Below, one piece after another: positions 47,264 to 62,780 of a stretch of DNA of 64,000 bases (its first letter is position 1; each line of letters starts with the position of its first letter). Source of the stretch: Paracyclopina nana (taxonomy: Eukaryota > Arthropoda > Copepoda > Cyclopoida > Cyclopettidae); NCBI GenBank assembly GCA_019096065.1, contig JAGUCH010000006.1, positions 1,570,001 to 1,634,000 of the forward strand. Reading direction: 5' to 3'. Both the position numbers and the translations under genes were made by a program. The notes under the pieces were generated by a model that saw nothing but the letters and a program-made list of their open reading frames with translations, was not told where the DNA came from and searched no databases.

Positions 47264-50014
47264 ATGGACAATGTTATCAGGCTGTTGTTCCTTTTCCTCG
47301 TCGTGAGCTGTAGCCGATTCGAGTTGGCATCCTCGGATGAAGAGCTCATCTCTCTCTACGACGAAAATGATTCTGTCATCGAGCTGACAGACAAGAATTT
47401 CACATCAAGCATTCATGACCCTGATGTGGCCTGGTTTGTAGAGTTCTATGCCCACTGGTGCGGCCACTGTCAACGATTTTCATCCACTTGGAAAAAGCTC
47501 GCAACGGAATTTGATGGTGATCACGAAATTGCATCAACTTGACCCAAAATGTAGTATACAGCAAAGAGCATATTGCAGATCCTGTCTGGGCTGAAAGCTT
47601 CAAATTTGGGGCCACCAACTGCGCTCAAAATGCCATATGCGGAAATTACTCCATTCAGGGTAAGGCAAAACGAGAGTAGGCGTCGATTAATTATAAAACA
47701 ATGAGAAGTTTTTAATTGATCACTTGCCAAGGAATTTCATGTACGTGAAGGTTATGTTGACACGAGTCACTCGTAATTAACGTCTGTAACCTAGTACATA
47801 CATTCTTTTTGTCGAGCGTGGAGGATTACAAGGGAAGTATTAGTAGTAAATGTTCTCTCTGCAACTTTTGAATTTATAGCTTGAAAAAGTTTACCCATTT
47901 GGCGGAAAAAACCGCATTTCACCCATTCTTTTCCTTTGAGCGCCCACGACCCTCTCGAATAACTAAGCGTTTGAGCACATATCTATGAGGACGCACATAA
48001 CTCTGTATAGGCACGCCGACGTTGCGACTTTTCTATGGAGGTCAGAGCTTTGCCAATCAGGGAATAGATGTCATGGCCACCCTCGACTCGGATGAGCTGC
48101 TCAGCTTGATTCTCCAGCAGATTGAGATAGCCCAAAGTTATGGCTACTTGAAATCGCAAAAGTTGCCCAACTTTAGCCTAGTCTCGTAAGCCATTCTTCC
48201 GGATTGCCTTGAATCAAAGCTAATTTTTCGTGTATCTCTGCGACGAAAAAAAAATAGAGGATTGAAAACGACTCCGCCCAAAAACAAAAGAATGATTGCT
48301 TACGTAATTGAGGAGGACAACCGAGGCTTACTTGGCCGAGATATTGTTTTCCACGCTTCGAAACAACACCCAGAGCTTCAAGTGCACAGGCTCGATTGGC
48401 TCTACGCTCGCAATTCGATCGCTGACCTTCGAACTCTCCCATTGCCCTCACTTCTGCTCGTGCCGGTTACGCAAGGACAGCTCAACTGGTGCGAAAACAT
48501 GAATGTCGAACTCAGCAGAGTCTTCAACTAACTTTCCTTCCATAGGAAATCAATGCTCATGATGAGCCCGAGCCCGCTGCGGCCAACTTTTGCAAACTAC
48601 CGAAAAGAGATGCTCCATTTCGCAGCCAAAGTCATGAGAGATTTGGATTATCTAGCTGACAACCCAACAAGCTTCGCCACCACCACTACAGAAGCCACGA
48701 GCACAACCGCAATGCCTCAATTTACCACTGGCCAACCAGGATTTGGTAAGCAATTTTGCCGGCTAGAAATTTCGCCGGACGAGTACTTGTAATCATTCGC
48801 TTCGTTTGGCAGCAGAATCAGAAGGAAGACGACACTCGGACCTTGTCTATATGGGCGATCTCGAAAGGGCTATTAAATATATGCTGGAAAACGAGGTGCC
48901 CACTCAGGAAAACCTGGACGAGTTGCGCATGAAAGCAGTCAACCAGATGCTCGCAAATATGATTAGGTACTTGCCTTTGCGCAAGCCCATTCGCGACTTT
49001 TTGGTCGTTTTGCGTGATTGGCCGTCCCTCATGGAAATTAAGGCCACCACTGGAGCTGCATACAAAGAAAAGGTACAAAGTCACAACGAGCACGCTTACT
49101 CAATAAAAATCTGAATGCCCAGGTTGATGAGCTGGAAGAGATTTACCATCCGTTTGAAGGCACTCCCCAAAAATGGATCGGATGCGCAGGCTCGGAGTCC
49201 CGGTTCCGGGGATACCCGTGCAGCCTTTGGCGCATTTTCCACGCAATGATGGTCAATGCAGCACTGAAAGGCGACCCTTCGATGGCTTTGGGAGGTGGCA
49301 GCTCGGTGGCCAGGGCTATGGTTAACTACATCTATTACTTCTTCTCCTGCCGCCATTGCGCGGAAAATTTCGCCCATAAGGTCAACAGTTTGGGCTTTCT
49401 TCCGGCCACCTCTCGCGACAGCATACTCTGGCTGTGGCAAATTCACAATATGGCCAATAAAAAGCTTCAAGGTACGCGGCGACGACGACGACACCCCACA
49501 TGCAATAAACTGCCGCTTCGAGAGAGGGCAAAGTTATTTGTGGAATGAAAATGGCCACTTGAACCCACTTTTGAAACGGTATCCCTCCGTCGCAACTGCA
49601 TCCAATAAAGGCCACTATAAATTGCAGGTGACCCTACAGAGGACCCATCTCATCCGAAAATAATCTGGCCTTCGGAATTGGATTGTCCGAGGTGTCGGTC
49701 CAACAGGCCGCTTCTGCTGCATAGGGATCCTCAAATTGCACTCATCCAGGGCGGACTGTGGAACCTCACTGAGCTCGTGGAGCACAACATCAAAGTCTAT
49801 GCGGCTGACCAATTGGTTCCAGTTGACCCATCACACTTTGAAGGTTCACATGTGTAGATAGCGGTAGAGATCTTACTTTTGCTCACATTTTCCTTTAGAA
49901 CGTCGAAAAAGTGCCCTGAAGGACTTGCAGAGCCGATTGCTGGATACCATGGATGCAGACTCGCAAAAGTTCGCCTCAGCAGTGGATGATTTTTGCACAA
50001 GTTCGTTCAACTAA
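47264..50014 (+). CDS. QSOX: Quiescin sulfhydryl oxidase (QSOX)
   Basis: Nine exons (47264-47516, 47555-47659, 48011-48185, 48258-48488, 48546-48745, 48816-49072, 49123-49471, 49628-49843, 49899-50014) give 633 residues in one frame. A signal peptide (MDNVIRLLFLFLVVSC) is followed by a thioredoxin domain with WCGHC (VEFYAHWCGHCQRF). A second thioredoxin-like domain lacks a redox CxxC (RMIAYVIEEDNRGLLGRDIV). A helical linker leads to the Erv/ALR domain: KWIGCAGSESRFRGYPCSLW, the active-site CRHC, the FAD-binding WLWQIHNMANKKL, then CPRC. By family it makes disulfides in secreted proteins, passing electrons through FAD to oxygen in the Golgi or outside the cell. No C-terminal membrane segment is visible, so this form may be soluble. 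Two junctions are uncertain: the 38-nt first intron and the donor at 48489 (TG|GTGCGA). Confidence 0.9.
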
Positions 50015-50313
50015 AAAAAAAAAGTATTTGCCTCGCTCAATACAGAGCACTCATTCTTTTTAAAGTTTCCGCAGTGTACTTGCAATTATCAGGGCTGGCT
50101 GGCTGGCGGCATAAGTAGCCAAATTATCCGGGTTTTTTCGTCGGCGCTGCTGTAAACTTTTCTGCCTAGCCCACATATACTGCCTTGAAAAGGATAGCTA
50201 GATTGCTCTCAGCAAGAGAACAATTACATGCCAACGCACAATTAAACTTTTCATAGTGGCGCTACTTTGTATCACTGCTTCCACATTTACTTTAAGAGGC
50301 CCAGACCAATCTA

Positions 50314-50319
50314 AATAAA
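50314..50319 (+). terminator. Candidate polyadenylation signal of QSOX
   Basis: AATAAA about 300 nt after the stop at 50014. Confidence 0.35.
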
Positions 50320-53300
50320 AGCATCAGCCAAGGTACTTTCAACCGGTTAAACTGGAAGAGGGAAGGTGGTAGCTCGGATGAACTTCAACTTCATCCCACT
50401 AGTTTGGCCATCTTCCTCTTCTGGCTGGCTTCTTCTAGGAAAACTTTGCCTCCTTCTTCTGAATTGTTTTGATTTTGACAGCTGACCAAACTTTTCTTAA
50501 GAGCCTACTCCCGCACCAGCTCTTTCAGTTTTAGTGATATTGGCCTAAATTTAAAGGGAGTCCATTGTAGAAGCTGATCATGAAAAAGACTGGGAGAAAT
50601 GAGAGCCGGAATTGACAGCAGTTGCTGCACCATTCCAGATGATGCTAAACTTGGCCTTTTCGACCAAATCGAGGCCCAAAGTGAAATAATGCATGCAACA
50701 CTGTATCTGCAACTGAAACATGTAAAGCTACATGGAGCAAAGGCAATTTGTTTTAACCCAGATATGGTTGGGGTTTTTTTTCAAAGCCCTCCCTCAAAGT
50801 TTCCAAAGTCTTTTCAATTTGGATCGAAAAGTTTCTCCTGAAATTTGCGGCTGAAAGAGAAATTTTGCTCGATATATATCCTGCAGTAAACCAAGCAAAA
50901 TCTCGGGCATATATCCATCTTGTTTACAGCTGCTTCGCCTTGTTCTTCTACAATCTGCGCCTTATCTTTTAAATGAGCCAAATGAAGCTGTCTCCTAATT
51001 TTTAAATGGTCCGTAAGGAAGTTGGAGCTGTAGAAGTTGGAGCTTTCTTGCTCTAAGTTGGCTTGCTGTATTCTTTCTACCTAAAAAAAAGATGGACAGT
51101 ATAAGTTATCTCGATTTGCTTTTTGTCATCCCCAATTGCATTTGGTTCGGAAAACGCTCCTTTTTTGCCTCCAATCTCCAAGGCCAGCAGCAGAAGTAAG
51201 CTAGAGCAGCATAGTACTATATACTGGCAATAAAGGCTGCCCCTTGAATTTCCATGAGAAATACGAAGGATATGGGAGGGGATCACCGATTCGGAACTAC
51301 ATACATACTGGGGATTTGCCGTGCCCATCATCAATTTCTCACATGCCTGCGATTTCAAATGGCATCTGCTTTCAAATTTTTTAGCCCATCGAGCGCAAGT
51401 AACTGAGAGAGGCCTTTCTCGTACGTAGTAGGAACTGGAGCCCGCGAGAAGCAGTCGTGGTCGTCGTCAACGGCCTCCATGCCGCATTTCGCGCCTCAGT
51501 TACGGCCTAACTTTCAGCAAGGTCTGACATTTCGGACGAAAGCTACCTTGGCTTCTCTGCTGTTGCTGCTGGCATCATCAACAACTTTTTGTCAATGTAG
51601 CATCAACGAGTGTCAAACAAACGCCAAGAAAAGTTGTGGATCCGCTGACTGCTGCTACTAAAGAAGAAGGGTTTCATCGTATCCCAAGCTAGCGCGGAGC
51701 TGATGATGTGCAAATAGCTGGGCACAATGCTGCAGCAAGCATTCAACTTTGGTACCGCATCACCAGCAAGGTAACGTAACAATAAGGAGCATATGTGCTT
51801 TATAAGTAATGGAGCTCCTCGAGTAGAAAAATAGGCTTTATTGTCTAGAAAATTGAGCCCGAGTGATGCACGTCAAAGAAGCTCAATTGTCAGAGACTTT
51901 TTCGGTCCAAACAAAAATTGAGGATACAACTGCAATTGCGTGTTCAATATTGGTAACAGCAAGAATCAGCTAAACAATAGGAGCCATTTTCCATATACAA
52001 TGCATAATGGAGAAGCTCTCAATCAGGCTTTCACAGAAAATTGGCCCTGCCATAGATCATGCATGCAAGACTAGCTCATTAATTAGGACTTTTCTCTCCA
52101 CACTATATGGTTTCAAAGCAGTGTTTTCATACATACGCGAACCAAAATCAGCGGGCAGACTTGGGGTCACATCTCGCATAGTACATGCAACGTTCTAGAG
52201 CTGCGAAAGCATTCAGCAAAGTTAGGCTCAAAATTAGCCTTCTTCAGCTTTTTCACCTGACTTCATCATCAGGCCATCTCACAGCTAGAGGCGGCCTTAG
52301 TGGCCGAAAGGCTACACTGGAAGTTTGCAAAGGAGCAGCATGCTGTCACAAAAGTTATCCTTATAGATTCATCCCTCCAACTCCGTAGGTTCTTCCGCGA
52401 GCAATATTAATAGGCCTCTCCCTGCTGAATTCTTCATAGGCTACATCTTACAAAAACCTTGCTACTTCAGCTGGTCAATATAGGCATCATTTGTGTGCGC
52501 ACGTACGCCAGGACAGAAAGGCTGGAAAGCATATTTACTGAAAAGAGGATGGGGCTTTTACGGTCCACTGAACGTTTCTGTCAAATGCATGTCGAAGAAG
52601 TAAACGACCTTTTCCGCATGGCAAAAAGTAGCCGATTCCAGCTGAAGAGCTCAATTATTAAAGGCGGTTTTCGACGACTTTCCTCTTTTCTATCATTCAC
52701 AAGAAACTTTATGATCACGACAATTCATTCTGCCATAATTGATAGTAAAACATGTCAAATTAGTTGGGGAAAAGCCGAGCAAATTGCACACTCAATCATA
52801 GTAGTTTTGCTAGCTATGAGTCAATTTGGCGAAAAAAGAGCGGCCCTACAAAAACGACATCAAGGCTCCCTTAACGAGGCATATGTCAACAGGCAAATCC
52901 AAAATCCGCAGAGAATTGCGGTCCACCAGCGTATGTGCGATTGGCCATTAGCAAAGTCTGCATGATTTATGACAATGGAGCTATATTTTCCAGCCCTTTT
53001 CAAATTGTGCGCTGCGCCGTGCATTTTTTGCCTTTGCCGATAAAGGCGACAACAGCTTTCTCGCTCGGGTGGCCTTTACGAAAAAAGGTCGTCATGCAGT
53101 GGGGAAGTAGTAGAAGGTGCACTAATACCACCCCACGACTGACTCCTACGAGGATTATTGAGCAGTTTGGGCATGAAAGGTCGATTCATTAATGAGGAGC
53201 ATTAATTTAATATGAGTGCGCGCACCGCACAGAAGTACTGCCCATATGTATGACAATAATCTTATTGGTACTATGTACTACTCAATGCATATTATGACAA

Positions 53301-56300
53301 AGCAAAGCGACAGTGAATAGTAATTAATTAAGTTTTATGACTCGCCTGCCACCTTTGGGTTATGATTGCTCATTTGTTTCATTTCGTGGCCCCTACTAAT
53401 GTGCTGTTGCGCTTTCTTCTGAATGCTCCACATATAGTAAGCTCCAAGGCTTACGTACAGAACAATTTTTCATTCATATCGTGCAACATAGGGCGATCCC
53501 ATATTCGAATTTTTAGTCAAGTTACCTTGCTAAAACAGAAACCTTACTTGATCAGTTAAGTTCAGCTTGTTCTAGCCAAGTTCGGTTCGTTTTAGCAATG
53601 TTCAGGTGACCGCTGAGCTGACACGACAACGCGTTGTACATCAGCAGCTGATGAGCAAAGTTAGCTTTTCTCAGTTAAGCGAGCTTCAGTTACTACGCAT
53701 ATGAGAACACTTTTTGCAGCTAAGTTCAGTTTGGCAACTAAACTTAGCTGGGCAAACAAGCTAGTACTACATAAAATCAAGCTAAGTTAAGTTCTACCAA
53801 CATAAATATCTGGGAACTGAACTGAACTAAACTTTACTTTCTACCTAACTTAACTTGACTAACAGGGAACGCCCTATAATCGAGCTTGTAGTATTCGTCG
53901 AGATTTTGGTGTTTAAGAGGGCCCATTTAGGACCCAAAGGTCAGAGATTGATCAAGGCCAATAACAACACAACCAGAGTTCTCATCTTAATTTGATCGTT
54001 GCGGTCAAAAGTTGGCTCCGAGAGGAGCCTTGTACATAGTGAAGGCCTTGAGTGCTCAGCTAGTACAGCATGAAGTTTTACTTGTACTATACGTTGTACT
54101 AATGCAACGAACATGCTCGAGAATGGGGAGTAGCGCCGACCCTAATTTGAGCTGTCGGGTACCACGTATTGTTTTCTTTCTATTAATACATCATGTTCAG
54201 GAGCATAAGAATACAGTATACAACATAGTCGTATGTTCCCTAGCACAGCCAGACAGCCGACAACCACGAAACACATTATTTTGATGCACAGTACGCACGC
54301 TCGACTACAGCCTCTGATCCTGCTTGCCTGGAGGGCAAACGCAAGAACAGCAGCATTTCAGTGGTCATCGGGGAAGATGAGTGATAGGCAAGTGATGCTA
54401 ATGCATACGAGTGCATGTCCACAAGGTAAAAACTGCAGCCTACCAAGCTGGCATAGCGATCTCTTAAAACACCGAGATTGAGTGCTCTTGACCTATCATT
54501 CTCATCGCTAAGACGACACTTGCGAGTTTGCCCGAAACTTTGTGCTCTTGCAGTATACTTGAGGCACACCCAGCTCGGAAAAGGCCCGAACAAAAGCCGC
54601 GCGGTCCAATGGCGGCGGCGCCATAACAGCTGCCTAATGGACTTGTATCATTAGGACTACTTTGGCCTCCCTCCGAAAAGAGGTTGAGGTAGTAACCAAA
54701 GATAAAAAATTACTCCGATTACGCGATGAGCCATACAGGGCTTTTTGATGCATGGGAAAGCTCGCGCGGTGCGAAATGTCTGTTGCCCACTCCAATTTCC
54801 CCTTTTTTACGGACAATGTGAAAGTCGGTGGAGATTTTCAAGTATCCTTTGCAATAGCAGTGTGGAAGTACCTATACGACGAACGACACAAATCTACTCC
54901 CCTGTTTTCGTTACCCTCTCTCGTATACGCAGCAGCTAGCAGTAGAAGGGCCTCGCACAAACTATATTGGAAAGACACTTAATGGAATTAGATATCGATA
55001 CGTATAAAACTAGGCTACGCGGCTGTTCTTCCCATATCAACGAGATTCTCCCACATGTGATAAGAAACTGGCAACGCTCATACCATGGTGGTTGGATATT
55101 ATTTTTTCCAAATCCAAATGCTTGGGGCTCAAAGTGAAGCAATCCCATGGGAAGCCCCCGTCAAAGTTGCTTCTCCTCCCACTATTGCTAGTAAGAAGAT
55201 GAAGACAGATCGATGCTGATACTACAACTGAAACAAGTACGGAGTAATGCCAAGATAAACTTTAGAAACGCTGCTGCACTGTTGATTGGCGTATCTTGAC
55301 AAAAAGAGAAGAACTAGGGATATATCCGCAAGGAAGCAAATTAGCGGTGGAATTTACGGCATTGCCTAGGAGGATTACAGCAGCAGCGCATCCAGTTCAT
55401 AAAATACGTACGTACTCTTGCGTGCCATAAAACTAGCAAATGAGACTGTCAACTAAAAGAAACGAAGCAGAAAGAGAAATTATTGTGGGTGCAAGCACAT
55501 GGCCCGCCACCGACATCATGGGTGGTGGTAAAATGCATCAAAAAGGAGATAGAATTGGGATATGGTGTTGTGGCCACTACAACGGCTACGATCAAAGTAT
55601 GGGCTGCGTATCAATCACCGACCGATCCCTTCTGCACTTAAACCAATGTTGCAGTTGACGTGGCTTAGCTGCGAGCCTCAAATGCATTTCTAAGTGCGTG
55701 CGATTGAGGATGAGAACGCTGCTTGCTGATCGCCATTTTCCCTCTCACCAACAGCAGCAGCAGCCAGTCTCGTATGGGGATTTTAATTTGAAAAAAGACC
55801 ATTCATCACTCCCCAGCTGCCGAGGAGCTGAGGCTGGCTCAAGAGAGTTTTGCATTGAGTATGACAACTCCTAGGGGAATGGCCATGCATCACCTTACTA
55901 TGGCTCTGCTACTCTGTTGCAGATCTCAACTTTGTCCAACTACCAGTAGCTTATATAAGTAATGATAATGTATTATTACGTCCTGCCAGGATAAATTAGC
56001 TTTCTCTCCTGTCGTAAACATACCTATATTGTAGTTTCAACAATGGAGCTTTTTTGCTGCATCAGTAGCAGGTGAATGAAAAAGGCGCGTTGAAGGCCGT
56101 CCTTGTTTGAATGAGACAATGACTTTAGCTGCTGCATGGCAGCCATTTTTTGGCATGCATCTTACACAGTAGTTATAGTAAATTGGAGAGGTAGCCAGTG
56201 GATGACAAGCTCATCAAGGTGCACATCCCAGGTCTGTCACCACTTGACGGGTCCCTAGGTGACCACCACATATAGTGCTGCGATGCATGGACTTTTGAGA

Positions 56301-58850
56301 GACAGCTCCTGTTTGAACTAATCTATCGAGTAGGCAACGATGCGCGAGGAGTCATTGAGGATGGATGGAACAGATCAATAGCAGCACTCGCTGTTTCCAT
56401 AATTGATCTCAAGGTTTACTCCAAAGCAGGCATTACTTCCTCGAGAATTTATGAGCACATCGTTGGAAGATATTCCACAACTATGTATCTACAAGGTTAG
56501 CCTGCTGAAGTATATACACAATAGCGTGGCAATAATGCCTGTGAAGAGGAGAAGAAGAAGAAGTTATATTGCTGACGTGCCACAGTGTTATCATGCTTCC
56601 TCTGGTATAAGTTGTCGACGACGTCAAAAAGCAATAAGTATTTCTGTACACACTAAATGGGGTGGTGCAGTGCTGTGCTTGTGCACTGCAGCTGCACCAG
56701 CAGTCGAGGACAAGGCCAAAACGCGATTCATGAGTAGAAAGTGATCGGCTGCTGCAGATAGCAGAAAGTAGTTCCTTCGCCGCTGTCACCAATGCTAATG
56801 ATTATGGCTCATTTCGAAGGCCTTGTCGAGGGGATAATGCACCACATGGCAGCAACTCTCGAACATCTCTCTTTGGCTCTAGTAATTTCTCTTGGAGCCA
56901 TGAAAGGCTATAGACGACATGGGAAAAAAGAGATGCCCTTGATGAGGGGCTCTTGAAACAGGAGGCGATTTCTGATAGAATCTGTTGTTTGAGTTGCGTG
57001 TGCGCGTGTCGTGTGGGCAAACATTTAATAACATGCCAACCTACATAACACACAAGTGACAGCAGCAGCAGCGGCAGCAGCAACAGCTGCTATTTTAAGA
57101 GGAGAAAATCACAAATGTCAAAGTCGGCACTCTTCAGCCGACGAATGGAGACAAATTGGCAGCGCAGGAGTTGCAACAATTTCTAAGGATAATTGGGCCT
57201 CGCGACGTTGCCGCCGCTGCTGCTGCTTTTTTGTAACGAGGAAGGAGGAAGTTAAGAGAACAAGGTTGGCACCAGATAAGTTCTATACTTAGGAGAGGAA
57301 AAGTCCGCCTCGTTTGACCTCCGCCAGCACCTTGGCAGCGAGCAACTGCCTGCATACCCTCGCGAGGATGAAAAATGCTAAACAGCTCCCAAGTTTTCTC
57401 CGCTTTGCCACTTTCGGATTTGGATCGCAGATAAAGCAAGACACCAGCTCCATTGTCTTTGTCCCGAAAGCTTGTTTAAAAGCATCAGCGCTCCGGCTTC
57501 TGATCCCCTTTTTTCTGCTCAAGGTCTCAGGAATTTCAATACTTTTGCCTCGTACGCGCAGGTTATCGGCAAACAAAAATGGCCTCGACAAACAAGTGAA
57601 AGGGAGAAAGAAGACCAACCAACCGTACTGCTTTTGTCGCCGTCACCCAATTCTACTATCTTTCTTTGAACCAAAAAAACAACAGCTATACAATTCAATC
57701 GATACATCTCCTGTTTTTTGGGCCTTCTACAACATACTGGCTACATATTGCTTTTGTTCAAACTTTAGCTACGTCTCCTCCTCCGGCAACGAGCATTTAA
57801 TTTCCGGACCTTCGGCACAACTGGACCTTTTTTACTCAACCTGTCGTCGTCGATCCATCAATTATTCCCCCTTTTGGAGCATGTACCAACGGGTACAATA
57901 ACAGTTGCTCTATTAATCTGGGCATAATAATAATGCATGGGATTCGAGGTGAGAAGGAAAGTAATGGCAACGCCTGCCAAATTGTCCCACGAGATCGGGT
58001 GCGGACACACAAACGACGGGTTTTTAAGCTATTGCCAGTATATACATGTGGAGTACAAAAGCCATATAATCAATCTCGACTGTTGATAGTGCAATTTAAC
58101 GCAAAATTGCATAGCATTGATTGATTCCATTGAAAAGAGTCATCTAAGCGTGAAAGCCTGCAAGTTGGAAGTCAGAGTTATGTTAGCAAGATGGGGGCAA
58201 GATTGGAGGAAGCAGCAGTGGAAGTAGAGGAAGAAGAAGCAAAAGTAGTGAATTATGCATGAATCTGAACGTGCCTTACAGCTTAGACCAACCACAACCA
58301 ATTACCAAGTACAATCTTAAGCATACCAAATGGGTCTGCTTTGCCTGCTTTTCTTTTGATCTATGGAGCACAAGCTCAGCCTCTCCTTTGCTCTCCGTTC
58401 TAGCTAAATAAAGCTTTTTCTTTTAATTTTACGTCAAAAGATAACAAAGCATCTCACTTCAATCGCTGTTCTACAACAGTAGCATGTTTAAGCAGCAGAA
58501 GTAGGTTGCTACTGCGCTCATATGGCCTCCTTTCTAAATCATGAAAATTGTGTTAATTCGAACACACGCTCGCATATTAGTACACCATGTCTCTAATGCA
58601 TATGCACAGAACTCACACACGTCTTGAGCCCATTATAATAAAGCAAGGGAAAGTGCTACAACACACTTCGGCTTTGATCATGCATTTACCACAAGGTCGA
58701 ACTTCCATTTTGATTGAAGTTGCATAATAATACCACAAATCTTGGCTGACAGCACTTTTAAAGTGTCAATAAACAGAGAAAGCTCTTTGACGTTTTCTGG
58801 CTAAAAGCAGAAAAGCTAAAAACTTTTTTGGTTTTTTTTGCAGCTGGATT
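50320..58850. other. Long non-coding stretch upstream of the mGluR
   Basis: About 8.5 kb without a gene I can support. The largest frames (52459-52965 plus, 57314-57901 plus) lack domains, start context and splice signals. One frame at 51479-51661 has a signal-peptide-like run (LASLLLLLASSTTFCQC), but no onward exon is found. The mGluR start codon follows an acceptor at 58843, so one or more untranslated exons of that gene probably lie here. It also holds the MITE at 53491-53874 and CAG runs near 55750 and 57060. Confidence 0.4.
53491..53874. mobile_element. MITE with GGGCG ends and TA flanks, copy 1
   Basis: The ends are inverted: GGGCGATCCC at 53491 and GGGAACGCCC at 53865-53874, each bordered by TA. 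Further in, TTAGTCAAGTTA at the left matches TAACTTGACTAA at the right. The interior is filled with CTAAGTTCAG/AACTTAGCT-type variants in both orientations and could fold on itself. It has no coding capacity. Its end motif (GGGCG.TC.CATATTCGA) is shared with 62392-62559. Confidence 0.7.
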
Positions 58851-58868
58851 CGAGGGCTCTGATTAAGG

Positions 58869-60881
<2,013 letters not shown>

Positions 60882-61990
60882 GTACGGCTACACTGCAACA
60901 TCTTAACTATTAATGACACCTCAAGTGCGAGAAACTTTTCCTGTCTCAAACTGATGAGGCAACCATAATTTAAGGGGGCATCACTCTTGGGGATGTCGAT
61001 AAGATAAACAGTGCTAGTACTTCCACTACACCATGATCTATGAAGGCTTATAGTCAATATTGTAGCTGTGTAATGCATAGCTCTTCTGGGGGGAAGCCAC
61101 AGATGCATTGTGGCTCTGAAAGGCTCTTATCTAGTGCCCAGACCAACAGCCAGAATATTTACTATACACCGCTGGTGTGAGCAAAGCTCCAGATGGATTC
61201 GCTCCAAATATTCAACTTGTTGTCGGCAGACGTTTGCAAGATTATATTCAGTATTCTCTCAGAGGTCCCCAATAGAGACCAAAAATGGGGCTTCAACACC
61301 TTTTTTGCCTAATGCCTCCATCAATGTGGTGCGCATAAAAAGCCATTTACTGGCCATGTCAGCCACAAACAAGTAGTTTTGGGCTTTGCTCACGGTGTAG
61401 TTACATTTTTCCCAATAAGGTAAAAAAGATGGCATTAGGAGTAACCTCCGATTCTTTTTCAAGGTCGCTTCAACTAGTTCGTCGCATAATCGTTATCATT
61501 TGGCTTTTTGACTTTTAAAAACGAAATATTTTGGCGTTCTTGTCAAGAAACGAGAGATTTTCTGCCTTTTCTAGAAAGCTCCACCGTGTATCAAGCTTGC
61601 TTTTCTTGGGCAAATTGTCCTGCAAAGCACACAATTATTACTCACTGTGCCTATAAAATGGCAACAAAACTGGATTAAATCTTACTTTTAAAAAGTTAGA
61701 AGACTAAAATATTTGTAAATTAGTTGAAATATACCAAATCTGTTGACTTTAAAAATTGATCGGAGGTTCAATTTTTTTAGATCGGGGCTTGTAGCGGAGC
61801 AGGTGCAAACAGAAACAGATCGAAATTCAATTTTCAGCCCGCTTAGCCTACGCTGCTATTAGCTGGGCTATCATTAGCTCCTCCTAGCGGCAAAAATCAT
61901 TACTAACAGAGCCTCCGTAAGCAAAGCCCAATTACAAGAATATGCTTAAGCCCTTATGTAGCGCCTCAATTATCAATTGTACTATGCTGA
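60882..61990 (+). other. mGluR intron, first part
   Basis: No further mGluR exon is recognised after 60881. The sequence is AT-rich, with short open frames on both strands that match nothing. Confidence 0.45.
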
Positions 61991-62001
61991 TCGGCTCATA
62001 T

Positions 62002-62155
62002 AACCCGGAGCCAACAAGGAAAATCAGTTAAGTCAGGAGATGCAGCTGTGACTTAAGCATATTCAAGTCACAGCTAGCTTGCACGCTTAGCAAGACCTGA
62101 CTTAACTGGTTTACCACACTTTGCTAAGCTAATAATCCTTGTTGGAACCGGGTTG
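62002..62155. mobile_element. Small element with AACCCGG inverted ends
   Basis: Left end AACCCGGAGCCAACAAGGA and right end TCCTTGTTGGAACCGGGTT are inverse copies with two mismatches. Further in, AGTTAAGTCAGG pairs with CCTGACTTAACT. About 154 bp, non-coding, inside the mGluR intron. No clear target duplication. Confidence 0.6.
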
Positions 62156-62332
62156 TTACTACCACTGAAATTTTACTTTATGAAAAGCTGATCCAAGCCT
62201 AATGATCGAGTCGCATAAAGCCTGGCTGTGACGTTTGTAGGATTTGCACTCAAGTCTAGCTACGGGGGAGAAGGTATTTCTTGGAATTGTATTATCTAAG
62301 TGCAATTAGCCTTGACACATCAAGATGACTCT

Positions 62333-62355
62333 ATATATATATATATATATATATA
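62333..62355. repeat. TA microsatellite
   Basis: About eleven TA units. Confidence 0.8.
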
Positions 62356-62391
62356 CTAATGCTATGACCTCACACGTAATATCAAATAAAA

Positions 62392-62559
62392 GGACGTTCT
62401 CATATTCGACTTTTGGTTACAGAAAACCTGATTTTACGTAACCAAGAACTGGTTTTAGTCAACCGTTATGTAGGTAGTGGTTACCTATCTAAAACAGGCT
62501 TTCGGTTAACAGGTTTTGGTCAAGGTTTTGGTAACCCAAAGTTCAATATGAGAACGCCC
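62392..62559. mobile_element. MITE with GGGCG-type ends, copy 2
   Basis: Left end GGACGTTCTCATATTCGAC and, read inward from the right, GGGCGTTCTCATATTGAAC are inverse copies. The interior has alternating GGTTAC/GTAACC motifs in both orientations, so it can fold back. The end motif resembles the 384-bp element at 53491. No clear target duplication. Confidence 0.6.
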
Positions 62560-62780
62560 TCATGTGACGTTTGCTTGATTGGCCATAAAAAATTATCCAG
62601 AAAATGTAGATAACTGTCTGGTTATAATATCATCCTTGCCTTTAAGCACAAGCTAAAAATATGCAAAGAGTTAAAAAAGCTGTCAGTAGAAAAGTGCTCC
62701 TTAACAAAACTAACGAATACTACTTAGCACACAAAACGTAAGCGAATTTAGTCAAAAATAAAACTAAGCCTTAAGTCTAA

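Noticed and set aside
51479-51661. Signal-peptide-like short protein
   Set aside because: Considered as a first exon of the mGluR, but the mGluR has its own signal peptide at 58869 and no compatible donor was found here; at most a 5'-UTR exon.
52459-52965. Open frame of 168 codons on the plus strand
   Set aside because: Composition is that of random AT/GC-balanced DNA and no family is recognisable.
57314-57901. Open frame of 195 codons on the plus strand
   Set aside because: No start context, domain, codon bias or splice signals; overlapping frames on both strands are equally open.
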